From: Sinohyriopsis cumingii
Taxonomy: Eukaryota > Mollusca > Bivalvia > Unionida > Unionidae
Assembly (NCBI GenBank): GCA_028554795.2
Contig: CM068841.1
Location: 27,459,721-27,523,720, forward strand
Direction of reading: 5' to 3'
DNA length: 64,000 bases
Shown: positions 53,464 to 61,885 of the stretch, piece by piece
Numbering within the stretch: position 1 is the first letter of the stretch
How the letters are laid out: each line of letters starts with the position of its first letter
Notes under the pieces: generated by a model
What the model saw: the letters and a program-made list of their open reading frames with translations, nothing else
Database searches by the model: none
What the model was told of the DNA's origin: nothing
Program-made: the position numbers and the translations under genes

Positions 53464-53848
53464 ATGTCACCCTCCAGAAAACCCCAAGGAAAGAAAAGAA
53501 AAGGACTACCACCACGTTTAATCAAACATGGGGACATGTTATCTGTCCTGTCCAAAGTTTCTCCACCTCTACGAAAAAAAACTCATTCAATCGGCCTCCA
53601 AAGAGGTCATCGATACCGTGTGCGAATGTTGTTTGAACGTCTTGAAAGGCACGATCCCTTTGTCCAAACACCAGAAACAATGCTTAAGCAAACATCGTCA
53701 CGTTCTTCGCCAAATGGTTCAAAAGAAAATTCCGATTCGTCAAAAAAAGATGTTGGTCCAACGTGGAGGCATTTTACCTCTCTTGTTATGCCCCTTACTG
53801 AAAGGAGTCTTGGGAACCATGTTGGGAGGACTGGTGGGAGCAAGATAA
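53464..53848 (+). pseudogene. Conserved QRGG small protein, frameshifted N-terminus, copy C
   Basis: ATG at 53464 opens MSPSRKPQGKKRKG as in copy B (31767) but then runs in a different frame (to 53916). The conserved body is in the frame starting at the ATG 53528: CECCLNVLKGTIPLSKHQKQCL, in parts, then RQKKMLVQRGGILPLLLCPLLKG, in parts, ending at 53848. Starting at 53528 would give 106 residues that lack only the basic leader, so the gene may still work. TATA-like AGTATAAAAAAGG at about 53399. Confidence 0.6.
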
Positions 53849-53897
53849 AAAGGCCCTCGGAAGTCCCAAGATTTCAAGATCGACCCCTGACAACCCC

Positions 53898-54533
53898 ATG
53901 GAAGGACGAAAACTAGCTTTAGTGCCTTACAAACGATGGATGGAATACCATCGGTGGCAAGAACAACGCACCCCGCATTTACCTCCCAATCCCCATTTGA
54001 GTGAGATGTCCCAGTTACAACACGAATTGCAGTCCTTGATGGATCGCCAAGATTTGTCCGAAACAGAAAAATCGCAAAAGTACGGTCAACTCTTGCAACG
54101 ACTGCAACTCTTTCACCAGAAAGCTTTAGACGAAACAGCTCTACCCACTCTAAAAGATTTTAAGACCTTGATGAAAAGTCCAGCACCATCACCAGTACCA
54201 GTACCAGTAGCACCACTACCAGTGACCAAGACAGAAAAAGGAGAAGAAGAAGAAGGGTTTCAAACTCCACCAGATAAAGTGCGCAAGTTAACAACACCAC
54301 CTACCTCCAGAATTGGATGGATTAAAAAGATGATGGCCACCCCTTCTTCATCACAAGAGAAAAAGAAAGTGAAGACAGAAGTGAAGACAGAAGTGAAACA
54401 AGAACCGATATCCCCCGCTCAGACATCCTCCTCTTCAACACCTATTGCCGGTCGCACACGCATAGCATTGCAATCCAAGAAAATACCCCAAGAGAAAAAG
54501 AGTAGCATCCTCCAAGAGTGGGTGTCTTATTAA
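53898..54533 (+). CDS. Coiled-coil conserved Polinton protein (211 aa)
   Basis: ATG at 53898. N-terminal MEGRKLALVPYKRWMEY, a helical segment LSETEKSQKYGQLLQRLQLF (residues about 52-72), a Pro/Val/Thr-rich linker and a Lys/Glu/Ser tail with repeated KKVKTEVKTEVKQE. The SETEKxxxYxxLLQR block is one I associate with Polinton structural genes, but I cannot name the role. The stop at 54533 leaves 20 bases before the integrase ATG, so the two may share a transcript. Confidence 0.65.
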   Translation: MEGRKLALVPYKRWMEYHRWQEQRTPHLPPNPHLSEMSQLQHELQSLMDRQDLSETEKSQKYGQLLQRLQLFHQKALDETALPTLKDFKTLMKSPAPSPVPVPVAPLPVTKTEKGEEEEGFQTPPDKVRKLTTPPTSRIGWIKKMMATPSSSQEKKKVKTEVKTEVKQEPISPAQTSSSSTPIAGRTRIALQSKKIPQEKKSSILQEWVSY

Positions 54534-54553
54534 CACACCAACCAACACAAAAA

Positions 54554-55663
54554 ATGGAAAAAGTCTTAGCCAGCATTTACTACGATCCCTCCCATCCTGC
54601 AGGTTACGCAGGAGTTCAAAAATTGTATCGTGCTGCCAAAACTCGATTGAAAAGTCTCCGTTTACCTCAAGTGCAACGATGGTTACAAGAACAAGCTACC
54701 TACACTTTACACAAACCCATTCGACGCAAGTTTGCCAGAAGTCGCACCCGAGTGGAAGGCATCGATCATCAATGGCAAGCCGATTTAGCCGATGTCTCTC
54801 ATTTGGCCAGCTACAATCGTGGCTACAAATATTTGTTTTGTGTCATCGACGTCTTTTCCAAATTTGCCTGGGTCGTGCCCTTGACTTCCAAATCGAGCAG
54901 CGGGTTAGTGCGAGCCCTGCAACGAGTGTTGAAACAAAGTGGCCGTCACCCTCTTCGATGGCAAACGGACAAAGGCACCGAATTTCTGAACCAAGCTTTC
55001 CAAAAAGAATTAAAGAAACGTGACATTCATTTTTTTACCACCGAGAATCCCGAAACCAAAGCCAGCATCGTGGAACGTTTTCAACGCACTTTGAAAGAAC
55101 GCATGTGGAAATATTTTACGCATCACCACACTCTGAAGTACATCGACATCTTACCGCACCTGGTGCAAGCGTACAACCAATCTTACCATCGAAGCATCGG
55201 ACGTGCCCCGCAAGACGTGACTCCCGAGAACGAAGTGTTGGTGTTTGAGCGCCTGTTTGGTACGTCCCCGACGAGGGCTGTCCCCAAGAAAAGTGGAGAG
55301 TTGGCCGTAGGAGATTGGGTGCGCATTGGCAAAATCAAACGCACTTTCGACAAAGGTTACTTACCTAACTGGACGACCGAATTGTTTCGCGTCACTGGAC
55401 GAGTGCATGGCCGTCATCCTGCCGTCTATAAATTGGAAGACATGAACGGAGAAGTGCTCAAAGGAACGTTTTATTTGCCCGAGTTACAACGTGTGACCAA
55501 AAAAGAAGACGACGTGTACGACATCGAAAGCATTCTCGAACGCAGAACCGGTAAAGTGGGCAAACGACGTGTCAAAGAAGTCAAAGTACGTTGGAAAGGA
55601 TATCCACCCAGTTTTGATTCTTGGATCGACGCTTCGCAAGTCAGCGACTATAAAAAGAAGTGA
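54554..55663 (+). CDS. int: DDE integrase with chromodomain (369 aa)
   Basis: Retrovirus-like integrase that inserts the element into host DNA. ATG at 54554 (the frame opens earlier, but only via GTG at 54518). Catalytic triad: Asp77 in WQADLADV, Asp139 in WQTDKGTEF, Glu174 in SIVERF, with 34 residues between the last two. The N-terminal zinc-binding segment is not obvious. After the core, a chromodomain at about 318-366: YDIESILERRTGK, VRWKGYPPSFDSWI. Such domains read histone methylation and steer insertion. Whole gene absent from copy B. Confidence 0.95.
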   Translation: MEKVLASIYYDPSHPAGYAGVQKLYRAAKTRLKSLRLPQVQRWLQEQATYTLHKPIRRKFARSRTRVEGIDHQWQADLADVSHLASYNRGYKYLFCVIDVFSKFAWVVPLTSKSSSGLVRALQRVLKQSGRHPLRWQTDKGTEFLNQAFQKELKKRDIHFFTTENPETKASIVERFQRTLKERMWKYFTHHHTLKYIDILPHLVQAYNQSYHRSIGRAPQDVTPENEVLVFERLFGTSPTRAVPKKSGELAVGDWVRIGKIKRTFDKGYLPNWTTELFRVTGRVHGRHPAVYKLEDMNGEVLKGTFYLPELQRVTKKEDDVYDIESILERRTGKVGKRRVKEVKVRWKGYPPSFDSWIDASQVSDYKKK

Positions 55664-55668
55664 CCATC

Positions 55669-56061
55669 ATGCCCTTTCACACAGACGCAGCTACGTCGAC
55701 CACTCCTCCTTCACCTAGTTCTTCTGTGCAAGATTTACAAAAAGAACCCTTGTGAGTGTGGTGTGGAGAACGTGTGCCTAAAACGCAAATCGTCTTTTTC
55801 TGCCAAATCTTCGTGGTGTATTGTGTCATCGGGGCAGCCATCGCCAATTTGAGTTTGCAACAAGGAGACAAACAATTGTGGACCATTTTATTGAGCAGTT
55901 GCATCGGTTACCTGCTTCCCTATCCCTCCCTGAAATTCTCCTCGAACGGGAACCACGGGAACCTTTGTGTCCAGTGCCAGTGCCAGTGCCAGTCACCACT
56001 CCAACAACAATCACAACCAGAACCTCATTTTGGGCGGAGACACGCCTCTGACGTCCAGTAA
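55669..56061 (+). pseudogene. Two-helix membrane protein interrupted by one TGA
   Basis: ATG at 55669, five bases after the integrase stop. The first 28 codons are Ser/Thr/Pro-rich, then a TGA at 55753-55755, then the same frame continues: cytosolic WCGERVPKTQ, a long hydrophobic helix (IVFFCQIFVVYCVIGAAIA), a short loop and a second helix (LWTILLSSCIGYLLP), then a Cys/Gln and Ser/Thr tail to 56061. The stop may be a single mutation or read through. Small membrane proteins occur in adintovirus genomes; function unknown. Confidence 0.6.
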
Positions 56062-56091
56062 CCCCTCAGACTGCCACAGAACTCTGGAATT

Positions 56092-57006
56092 ATGAGTCAA
56101 CAAAACCAATTTTACTTGACCTTACCCAGTGACAGTTCCATGGAGGTGTTCCCCAACAACACGTTGTGCTGTTACACGGCCAAATTACCTCAAACCATCC
56201 AGTTAGATCACGAAGCCCATTGGGAAGTGGCTTTGGTACAAATGATTCATCCTACACAAATCCAAAACATCACCGAAAAGCAAAACACTTTTGAGGTTGA
56301 AATCCTGAACCAACAATTACAAGAAGTCATGAATGACATCGGGTTTTCAGGGGACACAAGACCATCCAACAATTCACCCTTCAATATCTACACCTTGAAA
56401 ATTCCGGCAGGGTTTTATTTTAGTGGTCAACATTTGGTGGACACCATTACTTCCAGGTTCGAGTTAGCCTTTGGCAAAGCCCTGAACAGAGTCAAAAAAA
56501 GTGTCACCCTGGAGTACCATAAAGTGGCTCGTCGCTTACTGATGAAATTTCGGGATACCCAAACGTTGTCCATCAGTTTTAATCGTGACTTGTTTGATAT
56601 TTTAGGTGGAGACACAAAAATAGCTCCAAATTTTAAACCGAAGATCAACAGCAATACGGAATTTTACAAGTTTTTTCGATTCCCTGTAGAACTGAACCAA
56701 GGACTGAATTTGATGTTCGTGTACTCCGATGTGGTGGAGTATAGCGTGGTGGGACACACCTCTGTGCCGTTACTGCGTGTCATTCCTTTCAAAGTGGATA
56801 ATACCACAACCAGTGACCAGGAAGGTGGAAACACTTACCACGTCCACCGGGAATTTGTACATCCTCATTATTTGCCTGTCAGCAAGTCGTATTTGGACAC
56901 GGTCAACATTGCTATAAAAGGAGATTTGGGACAAAATATTCCATTCACCAAAGGAAAAGTCACGGTGAAACTCCATTTTCGAAAACGGTTCTCTCACGAC
57001 TCGTAA
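56092..57006 (+). CDS. Minor capsid (penton-like) protein (304 aa)
   Basis: ATG at 56092. The FYLTLPSDSSMEVFPNNT start and the HEAHWEVALVQMIHP segment are hallmarks of the Polinton minor capsid, predicted as a single jelly roll at capsid vertices. The rest is beta-rich (GFYFSGQHLVDTI, RVIPFKVDN) and it ends VKLHFRKRFSHDS. Immediately precedes the core-like protein (three bases apart). Truncated in copy B. Confidence 0.88.
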   Translation: MSQQNQFYLTLPSDSSMEVFPNNTLCCYTAKLPQTIQLDHEAHWEVALVQMIHPTQIQNITEKQNTFEVEILNQQLQEVMNDIGFSGDTRPSNNSPFNIYTLKIPAGFYFSGQHLVDTITSRFELAFGKALNRVKKSVTLEYHKVARRLLMKFRDTQTLSISFNRDLFDILGGDTKIAPNFKPKINSNTEFYKFFRFPVELNQGLNLMFVYSDVVEYSVVGHTSVPLLRVIPFKVDNTTTSDQEGGNTYHVHREFVHPHYLPVSKSYLDTVNIAIKGDLGQNIPFTKGKVTVKLHFRKRFSHDS

Positions 57007-57009
57007 GTC

Positions 57010-57426
57010 ATGTATCCAGTGTATCGAGGGGTTGCTCGACAGCGAGGACACGGTTTAGGAGATATGTTAAAATCGGCCTTTCGTTCGGTGGCCCCAGTGT
57101 TGAAACCGATGGTGACACGCGGATTGCACGCCTTGAAAGATGCGGCACTGACGCAAGGCAAAGAATTTCTCCAAAATGTCATCATCGACAAACAAAACCC
57201 TAAAGAAGCCTTTATGAGGGCAGGCAAAAATGTCTTGCTGCAAACAGGCAAAGACCTTTTGGGCCGACGCGAAACACCTATAAATGCCCTGCACGCTACC
57301 GAGTCAGGCATTCAGCAAGGACAAGGCAGAAAGAGACGACGAAGAAAACACCCTTTCACCAGACTTCAAGCTAGAAAGGCAAAGAAAAGAAGAACCGTTC
57401 CAGACTTAGACGTTTTCGATTATTGA
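57010..57426 (+). CDS. Small basic core-like protein (138 aa)
   Basis: ATG at 57010. Begins MYPVYRGVARQRGHGLGDML, then an amphipathic, Ala/Leu-rich helix region and a strongly basic tail GRKRRRRKHPFTRLQARKAKKRR. Resembles adenovirus pX/VI-type core or minor proteins in size, charge and place between minor and major capsid genes. DNA condensation or capsid lining is inferred. Its last codon lies 18 bases before the major capsid ATG. Confidence 0.7.
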   Translation: MYPVYRGVARQRGHGLGDMLKSAFRSVAPVLKPMVTRGLHALKDAALTQGKEFLQNVIIDKQNPKEAFMRAGKNVLLQTGKDLLGRRETPINALHATESGIQQGQGRKRRRRKHPFTRLQARKAKKRRTVPDLDVFDY

Positions 57427-57443
57427 GACACAGCAACAAAAAA

Positions 57444-58754
57444 ATGATGCACCGAGAGTCTTGCGCCTGTTCCAAGACGGAACTGGATCTGTTTGCCATG
57501 CCACCCACCATGATGACCATGCAAGAATCCCAATGGGTGGAATTTCATCCCGTCTCCTCATTGACCGATTCCGCTCCCATCGAGTTTGAAATCAAAGGAC
57601 AGCCCGAAGATTACATCGATTTGAATAGCAGTTACTTGTACTTGAAAGTCAAAGTTCAAGATAAGGATGGAAATGCTATAGACACTGAGCCAGTAGCTCC
57701 CGTCAACAATTTCATGCATTCCTTGTTTAGCGGAGTGGACTTGTACTTGAATAACAAACTAGTCAGTAGCAGCATGGATACTTACCCTTATCGAGCGTAC
57801 CTGGAAAATCTCTTGACGTACGGAATAGACGTCAAGAACACTCATCTCAATGCCTGTGTGGTATGGGAAGCTGACGATGCAGGAGAATTTGAAACATTCA
57901 AAACTGATACAGCCAAAGACCACAATGCGGGATTTGTAGAACGAAGAGACAGAATCAAAGACGGACACAGTTTAGAACTGATGGATCGTTTGCATTTGGA
58001 CATGTGGTTGCAAGAAAAATATTTGCTGAACGGGGTGGATGTCCGCCTGAGACTGAATCGGAGCAGTGCCGCTTTCCATTTAATAGCTGATAGTGACGAT
58101 AATTACAAAACCAAAATCCAAGAAGCCAGACTCTACGTACGCCGTGTGGAAGTGTTACCTAAAGTGGGAAACGACATCAGTCAGACGTTGAGCAGAACGA
58201 CCGCCAAGTATCCGATCCGACGCGTAGAAGTGAAAACCTTCACCATTCCTAGGGGACAGCGATCCATGATTGAAGATCATCTGTTCCAAGGACAGTTACC
58301 CAAACGTTTGATTGTTGGTATGGTCGAGAATACAGCCTTCAACGGAGCTATCGCTAAAAATCCTTTCTACTTTCAACACTTTGACGTGTCCAAGATCGAA
58401 GTCAGTCGCGATGGCAAGACCTTGTGTACCCGACCTTTCGAACCTAACTTTGACAAGAAGAATTACTTGAGGTCGTACCTGTCGCTGTACGAAGCCACGG
58501 GACAGTTAGGAACCAACACCAGTCACGGCATTACGTACGAGGATTATGCAAGAGGCTACGCTTTGTGGGCTTTCGATTTCACTCCAGACCAAGGCAGCGA
58601 CGAGGGACATTTCCACCCTATAAAATCTGGCCAGATTCGTGTGGAACTTCAGTTTGCAAAGCCACTGGACGAGACAGTGAACGTCATCCTGTATGCAGAA
58701 TTCGATAATACCATAGAAATCAACAGTTTGAGAGAAGTCATTCTAGATTACTAG
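57444..58754 (+). CDS. Major capsid protein (436 aa), Polinton type
   Basis: ATG at 57444 (a second at 57447; upstream TTG frame ignored). Conserved N-terminal signature: TELDLFAMPPT, WVEFHPVSSLTDSAPIEFEI, EDYIDLNSSYLYLKVKVQ, then NNFMHSLFSGVDLYLNNKLV and YPYRAYLENLLTYG. C-terminal half with FDFTPDQGSDEGHFHPI and a hydrophobic IEFNNTIEI-type end (FDNTIEINSLREVIL). The family (including C. elegans F54H12.2-like proteins) is predicted to be a double jelly-roll capsomer. No stops or frameshifts. Confidence 0.93.
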   Translation: MMHRESCACSKTELDLFAMPPTMMTMQESQWVEFHPVSSLTDSAPIEFEIKGQPEDYIDLNSSYLYLKVKVQDKDGNAIDTEPVAPVNNFMHSLFSGVDLYLNNKLVSSSMDTYPYRAYLENLLTYGIDVKNTHLNACVVWEADDAGEFETFKTDTAKDHNAGFVERRDRIKDGHSLELMDRLHLDMWLQEKYLLNGVDVRLRLNRSSAAFHLIADSDDNYKTKIQEARLYVRRVEVLPKVGNDISQTLSRTTAKYPIRRVEVKTFTIPRGQRSMIEDHLFQGQLPKRLIVGMVENTAFNGAIAKNPFYFQHFDVSKIEVSRDGKTLCTRPFEPNFDKKNYLRSYLSLYEATGQLGTNTSHGITYEDYARGYALWAFDFTPDQGSDEGHFHPIKSGQIRVELQFAKPLDETVNVILYAEFDNTIEINSLREVILDY

Positions 58755-58759
58755 AAGCT

Positions 58760-59242
58760 ATGGAAGACTGTTATCCCTCTTTACCTAGTGGAGAAGCTTT
58801 GAAGATGGAATGTGAGGAGACCGTGGAAGGAGAATCCCAACACAAAGACGAAAAGGACATCGTGATCAAGTCGAGATGGCCAGAACAAGAACAGCAATTG
58901 GTCTCCTACTATGCTACATACCTGGCAGACACAATTACGACATCGATGAAGCATGATTACTATGGATGTCAAAACATCAGTCAAGAAGAAAAATTCAACG
59001 AATATCTGGACGAAGCTTGGAGTCTGTTTAAAAAAGACGTGTTACGTTGGTGGTATAAAGACTTTCGTGAACATTTCTGTCCTCCATTAACGACTCGAGA
59101 CATCCATTACATCAAAACCCTCTTTGACAAATTCAAAGAGAAAGTCGAGATCGAAATTGATCACTTATTATCAGCAAAAGAACATTTAGTGACTTATTTT
59201 GATCGTGATTTTTCTAGAAACGATGAGAAAGTAAATCGTTGA
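58760..59242 (+). CDS. Accessory gene fused to the protease tail by deletion (160 aa)
   Basis: ATG at 58760, five bases after the major capsid stop. The first 130 residues (MEDCYPSLPSGEALKMECEE, helical EEKFNEYLDEAWSLFKKDV) correspond to the gene at 33220 in copy B. From about 59180 (HLVTYFDRDFSRNDEKV) it matches the 3' end of the protease of copy B. The catalytic protease sequence is absent, so this ORF is a deletion product. Its own role is unknown. Confidence 0.75.
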   Translation: MEDCYPSLPSGEALKMECEETVEGESQHKDEKDIVIKSRWPEQEQQLVSYYATYLADTITTSMKHDYYGCQNISQEEKFNEYLDEAWSLFKKDVLRWWYKDFREHFCPPLTTRDIHYIKTLFDKFKEKVEIEIDHLLSAKEHLVTYFDRDFSRNDEKVNR

Positions 59243-59245
59243 TTT

Positions 59246-59593
59246 TGTGACTAGTATGCTTATTTTGTTGTCTTAAGCTAGGAAACGTAGTGTCCATCCA
59301 TGACTCAATGACTTGCAACAGTGGAAATCACAATTTCATTCACAACGTTGCCAACCCTGTTTACAGTAGAGTGTAAATTGAAAAAAATGTTTGATGTTAT
59401 ATTGTTGGATTATTGTTAAAAAATGTTAGAGTTGTTGGTTAGTGTTAAGTGATTTTTGAATAAAAAATGATGTGTTTTGAAAAAAATGCCTTTGTGATTT
59501 GTTTGGCTATAAGAATGTTTGATTCATGCTCTTTGACTTCTTACTATCCCTCTCATGACACTCATTGAACATTGCGGCTCGAAAACCGTGGAG
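59246..59593. other. Post-capsid spacer with poly(A) signal
   Basis: Non-coding remains of the protease tail (59243-59350) and AATAAA at 59459-59464, which ends the central gene block. AT-rich otherwise. Confidence 0.6.
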
Positions 59594-59640
59594 GGATGTT
59601 TTCCTTCACGTCCGCGCTTTGACTTTAAGAACCGGGTTGT
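59594..59640 (+). promoter_or_regulatory. Right-arm promoter module 1, copy C
   Basis: GGATGTTTTCCTTCACGTCC at 59594-59613 then GCGCTTTGACTTTAAG with a weak TATA-like CTTTAAG. It precedes the accessory gene at 59683. Confidence 0.7.
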
Positions 59641-59682
59641 TTCCACTCTAACCATCCATTGTCGACTCATCCTCCTACGAAG

Positions 59683-60048
59683 ATGTGCTCCAAACTAGCT
59701 AAGCTAAACGAAGCCTACGTGAATTTGCATAGGGTCAGACACAGTCTGATACCGAAGCCAGAAGAGATAGAGAATGTGAGAATGCTAAAAGTCACTGAAG
59801 ACTTGATAGAAGAACTCTTCAGAGAAGAAGTGAACAGGGAGAAAGAAGAATGGACAGAGAAGTACAGACTTCAGAGACAGCAGCAGCAACAACAACAACA
59901 GCAGCAGCAACAGCAGCAGGAACCTGAACCTGAGAGAGGCTTTGTCGATTGTCGTATCGACACCAAAGAGTTCTTCTTCTCTTTCCGAAGAAGCAGACCT
60001 ATCGCCAGAAAGTCTATCCTCAGAGGACATCGCATTCTTAGAAACTAA
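59683..60048 (+). CDS. Right-arm accessory protein 1 (121 aa), Gln tract
   Basis: ATG at 59683 (the frame is also open to a TTG at 59659). Helical N-terminus MCSKLAKLNEAYVNLHRV and EIENVRMLKVTEDLIEELF, a charged coiled coil, a run of 15 Gln from CAG/CAA codons (59878-59922), then GFVDCRIDTKEFFFSFRRSRP and a basic end. Probably paralogous to the next two genes (K-L/M-x-K-L start and a leucine heptad). Histone-type hairpin 44 bases after the stop. Confidence 0.65.
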   Translation: MCSKLAKLNEAYVNLHRVRHSLIPKPEEIENVRMLKVTEDLIEELFREEVNREKEEWTEKYRLQRQQQQQQQQQQQQQQEPEPERGFVDCRIDTKEFFFSFRRSRPIARKSILRGHRILRN

Positions 60049-60091
60049 AAGATTGCCATAGCAAACAAAAAAAAAAAAAAAAAAGAAAATC

Positions 60092-60131
60092 AGCCCTTTT
60101 CAGGGCTACCCCAATACTCTAGAAAAGAAAT
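60092..60131 (+). terminator. Histone-type 3' end, copy C right arm 1
   Basis: AGCCCTTTTCAGGGCT (60092-60107), ACCCC, then CTCTAGAAAAGAAAT. The outer pair A-T replaces the G-C of the left-arm hairpins, on both sides of the stem. Confidence 0.88.
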
Positions 60132-60485
60132 AACAATCAATTTGCCAATGTGTGTAGGTAGAGTAGTGTTAATATAAACACTAACTCTTTTTTATAGTGT
60201 GAGGGTATGTGTTTGTGTGTTTGTGTTTGTAACATCTCACGTACGTTGGTGTGGATAGTAGATTAAGATCATGTTTTTTGGCTGTTTGAGGTGTGGGGAG
60301 AGTAGATTTGGGGGGGGGGTTTTGATTGGATTGCTTTGCGTATGTGAATAGTATATTGGAGTGATTAATGAAAAAAAATTTTAGAATAGGAATGGGTAGT
60401 ATAAAAAAGTGAGTGAGTGTTTCTTTTAGGTCCGCGCGTTGTTTTTTGGTCATGATCTAGGTAAGATCAATTTTGTTTTTTAGGG
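60132..60485 (+). repeat. GGATAGTA repeat spacer, copy C, first field
   Basis: Spaced GTGTGGATAGTAGATT-like units, a G tract at 60311-60319, and the TTTCTTTTAGGTCCGCGCG box at 60419-60437. Non-coding. Confidence 0.7.
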
Positions 60486-60530
60486 GGATGTTTTCCTTCA
60501 CGTCCGCAGTTTTAGTATAAATTGAAACTC
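60486..60530 (+). promoter_or_regulatory. Right-arm promoter module 2, copy C
   Basis: GGATGTTTTCCTTCACGTCC, then GCAGTTTTAGTATAAATTG with the TATA box GTATAAAT. Confidence 0.75.
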
Positions 60531-60572
60531 GTTCGGCAGTCCAGCTACCCTTGTTGATTGATCAACACCAGA

Positions 60573-60950
60573 ATGAACACGAGACTGGCGAAACTGTTGG
60601 AACTTCATGTGCATCTGGAATATGCCAGGAGCCTGTTGAACGAACTGGCCGCGGAGGCCATTGTGGAAGAAGGAAGGATGAGAGAGGAGGAGGAAAGAAG
60701 AAATAAAGAAGAGGAGGAGAGAAGATACAAAGAAGAGGAGGAAAGAAGATACAAAGAAGAGGAGGAGAGAAGATACAAAGAAGAGGAGGAGGAAAAGGAG
60801 AAAAGAAGAAGAAATTTCAGAATCCCAGAAACCGAAAATTGGGATTCTGAAGCCACATATCCTGCCTCTGCTCTCTCCCCCAAAAAAGTAAAAAGCAACT
60901 GGGGAACAAGATGTGTATGTGGCGCCAGGCCTGGAAGGTGCCACCATTAA
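60573..60950 (+). CDS. Right-arm accessory protein 2 (125 aa), Glu/Arg/Lys repeats, tail frameshifted
   Basis: ATG at 60573. N-terminal MNTRLAKLLELHVHLEYARS helix, then several tandem units of EEERRYKE (about residues 38-75), a coiled coil with high charge, and FRIPETENWDSEAT. The last part CVCGARPGRCHH is out of frame compared with copies B and E, which carry a conserved VxGLGDxxI(N/S)QV block there. In copy C that block lies in the other frame directly before the hairpin, so one base was probably lost or gained near 60890. Confidence 0.6.
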   Translation: MNTRLAKLLELHVHLEYARSLLNELAAEAIVEEGRMREEEERRNKEEEERRYKEEEERRYKEEEERRYKEEEEEKEKRRRNFRIPETENWDSEATYPASALSPKKVKSNWGTRCVCGARPGRCHH

Positions 60951-60979
60951 CCAGGTGTCCATGAAGTTCAAAAAAAACC

Positions 60980-61018
60980 AGCCCTTTTCAGGGCTACCCA
61001 ATACTCTAGAAAAGAAAT
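60980..61018 (+). terminator. Histone-type 3' end, copy C right arm 2
   Basis: AGCCCTTTTCAGGGCT (60980-60995), ACCCA, then CTCTAGAAAAGAAAT. Nearly the same as the signal at 60092. Confidence 0.88.
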
Positions 61019-61034
61019 AACCATCAATTTGCCA

Positions 61035-61082
<48 letters not shown>
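61035..61082. repeat. (GT)n microsatellite
   Basis: About 24 GT units after the hairpin. Confidence 0.95.
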
Positions 61083-61084
<2 letters not shown>

Positions 61085-61139
61085 GTAGAGTAGTGTGAAT
61101 ATAAACACTAACTCTTTTTTTATAGTGCGAGTGTATGTG

Positions 61140-61680
61140 TTTGTGTGTTTGTGTTTGTAACTGCTCACGTAAGTTTGTGTGAATGGTAGATTATGGGTTT
61201 CTTTATTGTTTCTTAGCGTATGTGAAGAGTATAGTTTGGGTTTTGTAACCGCTCACGTACGATTGTGTGGATAGTAGATTATGGATTTTGTTTATTGTTT
61301 CTTAGCGTATGTGGAGAGTATAGTTTGGGTTTTGTAACCGCTCACGTACGATTGTGTGGATAGTAGATTATGGATTTTGTTTATTGTTTCTTAGCGTATG
61401 TGGAGAGTATAGTTTGGGTTTTGTAACCGCTCACGTACGATTGTGTGGATAGTAGATTATGGATTTTGTTTATTGTTTCTTAGCGTATGTGGAGAGTATA
61501 GTTTGGGTTTTGTAACCGCTCACGTACGATTGTGTGGATAGTAGATTATGGATTTTGTTTATTGTTTCTTAGCGTATGTGGAGAGTATAGTTTGGGTTTT
61601 GTAACCGCTCACGTACGATTGTGTGGATAGTAGATTATGGATTTTGTTTTAATGATTTGCGTGTGTAAATAGTAGATTTG
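61140..61680 (+). repeat. 89-bp tandem repeat array
   Basis: Five nearly identical units starting GTTTGGGTTTTGTAACCGCT at 61234, 61323, 61412, 61501 and 61590, exactly 89 bp apart. Each contains GCTCACGTACGATTGTGTGG, then ATAGTAGATT. Flanked by diverged units. An amplified form of the GGATAGTA spacer motif. Non-coding. Confidence 0.92.
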
Positions 61681-61742
61681 GGGTTTGTTTATTGTTGCTT
61701 CACTTATGTGGATAGTATATTATATGAAATGAGAAAAGTAGG

Positions 61743-61766
61743 GGATGTTTTCCTTCACGTTCGCGC
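61743..61766 (+). promoter_or_regulatory. Right-arm promoter module 3a, copy C
   Basis: GGATGTTTTCCTTCACGTTC, then GCGCG. No TATA box follows at the usual distance. Confidence 0.6.
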
Positions 61767-61809
61767 GTTGTTTGGTCATGATCTAGGTAAGATCAATTTT
61801 ATGTCTTGG

Positions 61810-61850
61810 GGATGTTTTCCTTCACGTCCGCGCTTTTCGTATAAGAACCC
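61810..61850 (+). promoter_or_regulatory. Right-arm promoter module 3b, copy C
   Basis: GGATGTTTTCCTTCACGTCC, then GCGCTTTTCGTATAAGAA with TATA-like GTATAAG. Drives the gene at 61886. Duplicated with 3a. Confidence 0.75.
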
Positions 61851-61885
61851 ACAGTATTCGTCGTTCAAACCATTCTACAAAGAAG

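Noticed and set aside
53434-53916. 160-codon frame overlapping the QRGG protein
   Set aside because: Only its first codons match copy B; the rest is out of frame with the conserved body and overlaps the next gene.
61234-61660. 89-bp array as a CRISPR array
   Set aside because: No variable spacers between fixed repeats; whole units are identical, and this is animal DNA.
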